Source: Candidatus Roizmanbacteria bacterium (GTDB lineage Bacteria; Patescibacteriota; Microgenomatia; UBA1406; GWC2-37-13). Taken from it: DNA of 6,850 bases. Position numbers and translations under genes: made by a program. The stretch covers positions 4,647 to 11,496 of the forward strand of contig JAAXWV010000029.1 of NCBI GenBank assembly GCA_013334845.1, read 5' to 3'. The notes below the pieces were generated by a model. That model was not told the DNA's origin, did no database searches, and was given only the letters and a program-made list of their open reading frames with translations. Every line of letters starts with the position of its first letter. Positions within the stretch are counted from its first letter, which is position 1. Below, piece after piece: positions 4,932 through 6,850 of the stretch.

Positions 4932-6850
4932 TTATAAGGCTTCCAGTTCTTTTTTAACTTCATTATTAGTTCCAAACTTTATGACAATTTGCTCATAAAT
5001 GGCTTTTGCTTGTGTCTTCTCGCCATATCTCTTCAACAGTTGTCCTTTCATCACCCAAGCATCTTCATAATCATCCTTAAGTCTAATCGCCGCATCTATG
5101 TCACTAAGCGAACGTTTTTGATAGCTCTTCTTTGCGGCAGAATCTTTTTCTTCATCATTAAGTACGCTATACATCACACCTCGGCTATACAGAGATTTAA
5201 CCTCTGTTGGACCCAATTCTATCGCTTTATCAAGTGCTATGATTCCTTGCTTTACATATGAGATATCACCTGTAGTCTGATAAAACAAATAATTATCTTT
5301 TGCAGTTGTTTTATAGTACAAGATATTACTAGGCGAGGCGGCGACTGATTTTTGATTGTAATACTGCGCAAGTTTAATGAGTTGCCCTGCCGTGCTATTT
5401 TCCTTCTGAGACACAGCGACATACGACAAACTGGCGAGAGTATACGAAAGTTTATCTTCATATACGTGTTCGTAATGAATTTTTAATGCATCGTATAGTT
5501 TTTGAGCCGCAATTTGGTACTCGCTAGATTTTGAAGCTAAATCTGCGTATGCGTATAAAGTATCAGCATAGAAATATTGACAAATCCAAACAAGGGCATA
5601 TAGCCCCATCCCGACAAAGACTGCATAGCCGAAATAGTTCCCATATCTTGTTTTCTTTTTCCGCAGTTCCTCCGGTGCGTCTTTTACTGTACTAATAACG
5701 AGCATAAATGCGGGAATGAGATAAAAAAATAGATTGATTATTGTTACTGAGAAACCAAAAAAATTCGTTATAAGTATAGTAATGTAAGCAGTCAAAAGCG
5801 AGGCAACGAGTGCAATATCTTCGACTTCAGTCGATTTGGCAAGCAGTCGTAATCCTAAAAACAATGTGCCGCCAATTAAAAGAAGATAAGTTGAAATTCC
5901 AATAATTCCCGTAGTTGCATAATAGTTAAGATATTCGTTGTGTGCTTTATTATATAAGTAATCCCATTCTGAAGTGAGGTTGTGAGTTGCAGGTCTAACC
6001 TGATAATATACATAAGCAAATGTCTCTACTCCCGTTCCAAAAAGAGGATGCCGTTCCCCTAGCTCAATAGCCCCCTGCCAGACAACCTTCCGAATGTCGA
6101 GAGACTCGGTAACCTTATACGTTGAATTTACGGGCGTCTTTATAGTATGAATAACGGCAGGTTTTGCTTTAAAATAGGTAGTAAGAGAAAATAAAGAATC
6201 AACCTTATCAATTCCCGTTTTAAATATAATTACCGGAACCATTATCATGACCAGAATGAGTAGGTACCGGGCAATAAAAGGCTTAAATTGTTTTCTCTGC
6301 TGAGAAATAAGGAAAAAGATCGGCATGATGAGAAATCCTATAAAAAGTGCCGCGATAGCAGATCGAGAGCGAGTGAATAATACGCCCGAAACATTGATAA
6401 GTAAATAAAAAGAATAAAAGGAGATAAGTGAGTAGTTTTTCCGTTTTTGCAAAATCTGTCTAATCAAAAAGAAAATACCAATAAAAAAGTTGACAACGAG
6501 ATATGCCCCGAGCCAGTTTGGTTGTCCAAGGGTAGAAAACATTCGAGCGGCGGGATCAAACTGATCCGTCCAACATTTATTACTTAAATCGCCGACAAAA
6601 AGAAGACATGATAAATCAGCCCCCAACTTTCCGGGAATTCCCCACAAGACAGTAACAGCTGAAACTATGAGTGATGTACTTAGTAGAGAAATTACAGTTG
6701 ACCGCTTAGCAAAATAGAGAAAAACAAAAAACAAGATCACATAGGCGAGGATTGAAACGAGTCCTCCGTTAAATCGACCATAATATCCGAATAGGGAAGT
6801 GTGAAAGTCTATGGAAAAGAGAGTAGACAGAGCTTGACTCATTACAAAAG
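4932..6850 (-). CDS. O-antigen ligase/Wzy_C-type membrane protein with TPR tail (5' truncated)
   Basis: The frame stays open to the right edge of the window (codons for F-V precede the ATG at 6842), so the true N-terminus lies outside. The visible start SALSTLFSID-like segment followed by GYYGRFNGG is normally preceded by several helices in this family. Counting from the ATG at 6842, recognisable motifs are FSTLGQPNWLGAYL (102-115), FTRSRSA (156-162), HPLFGTG (265-271) before the large outer loop, and AHNEYLN (300-306), the conserved Wzy_C His motif. Helices end near 422. TPR-like helices fill about 425-636, clearest at GIIALDKAIELGP (533-545) and the final repeat from about 579. Family members are O-antigen ligases, WaaL, or PglL-type pilin oligosaccharyltransferases that take glycans from undecaprenyl pyrophosphate. 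Which of these applies cannot be read from sequence. It converges on the pilin gene with one base between the stops. Confidence 0.82.
   Translation of the reverse strand, partial: FVMSQALSTLFSIDFHTSLFGYYGRFNGGLVSILAYVILFFVFLYFAKRSTVISLLSTSLIVSAVTVLWGIPGKLGADLSCLLFVGDLSNKCWTDQFDPAARMFSTLGQPNWLGAYLVVNFFIGIFFLIRQILQKRKNYSLISFYSFYLLINVSGVLFTRSRSAIAALFIGFLIMPIFFLISQQRKQFKPFIARYLLILVMIMVPVIIFKTGIDKVDSLFSLTTYFKAKPAVIHTIKTPVNSTYKVTESLDIRKVVWQGAIELGERHPLFGTGVETFAYVYYQVRPATHNLTSEWDYLYNKAHNEYLNYYATTGIIGISTYLLLIGGTLFLGLRLLAKSTEVEDIALVASLLTAYITILITNFFGFSVTIINLFFYLIPAFMLVISTVKDAPEELRKKKTRYGNYFGYAVFVGMGLYALVWICQYFYADTLYAYADLASKSSEYQIAAQKLYDALKIHYEHVYEDKLSYTLASLSYVAVSQKENSTAGQLIKLAQYYNQKSVAASPSNILYYKTTAKDNYLFYQTTGDISYVKQGIIALDKAIELGPTEVKSLYSRGVMYSVLNDEEKDSAAKKSYQKRSLSDIDAAIRLKDDYEDAWVMKGQLLKRYGEKTQAKAIYEQIVIKFGTNNEVKKELEAL

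Noticed and set aside
4925..4956. Small hairpin plus T-run as a terminator for the second pilin
   Set aside because: The stem is only five pairs, mostly A-T, and the T-run begins about ten bases after it, so it is too weak to call.
4989..5461. Open frames within the Wzy_C-TPR gene (plus strand 4989-5261 and minus strand 5252-5461)
   Set aside because: They overlap the TPR-coding part of the long gene, which has recognisable repeats; they look like frame shadows.
1..6850. tRNA, rRNA, riboswitch, CRISPR array or transposase gene
   Set aside because: No cloverleaf-like segment, regularly spaced repeats or transposase motifs were seen. The window is almost fully coding apart from 2625-2908 and short gaps.

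Overview
The window looks like part of a low-GC bacterial chromosome, most likely from the Candidate Phyla Radiation (Patescibacteria, Microgenomates-like). The evidence is indirect: GspG-like pilins of the type common in CPR genomes, a PilC-type gene directly upstream of a pilin, several large polytopic sugar-transfer enzymes, few Shine-Dalgarno sites, and only TAA stop codons in the standard code. No rRNA, tRNA or other marker gene fixes the taxonomy, so this placement is an inference.

Layout. Positions 2-121 (+) are the last 39 codons of a PilC/GspF-type inner-membrane pilus assembly protein. A TTGACA-type promoter follows, then a type IV pilin-like gene (184-699, +). Twelve bases later begins a DUF2723/TMEM260-like GT-C membrane protein (711-2624, +), with a good Shine-Dalgarno between the two. 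Positions 2625-2908 hold no gene; they are packed with repeat-like sequence, including a 7-bp tandem duplication, hairpins and fragments resembling dispersed palindromic repeats. A second GT-C membrane enzyme, of the GT39/PMT_2 (ArnT-like) type, lies on the minus strand (2909-4387). Divergent from it is a second, GspG-like pilin (4439-4930, +). Its stop codon is one base from the stop of a convergent O-antigen ligase/Wzy_C-type membrane protein with a TPR tail (4932-6850, -), which runs off the right edge of the window.

How the parts may work together. Two class III-type prepilins plus PilC are components of a type IV pilus or competence pseudopilus. The three membrane proteins all belong to families that move sugars from polyprenyl carriers on the outer face of the membrane; Wzy_C-family relatives include PglL-type pilin O-oligosaccharyltransferases. 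A reasonable but unproven reading is a pilus and surface-glycosylation neighbourhood in which the pilins could be substrates.

The most unusual structure is a perfect, GC-rich 12-bp hairpin followed by TTTTTTATTT. It has every mark of a rho-independent terminator, but it lies inside codons 9-23 of the DUF2723 gene, just after the pilin stop. It could set the ratio of pilin to glycosyltransferase expression, possibly gated by translation of the first codons.
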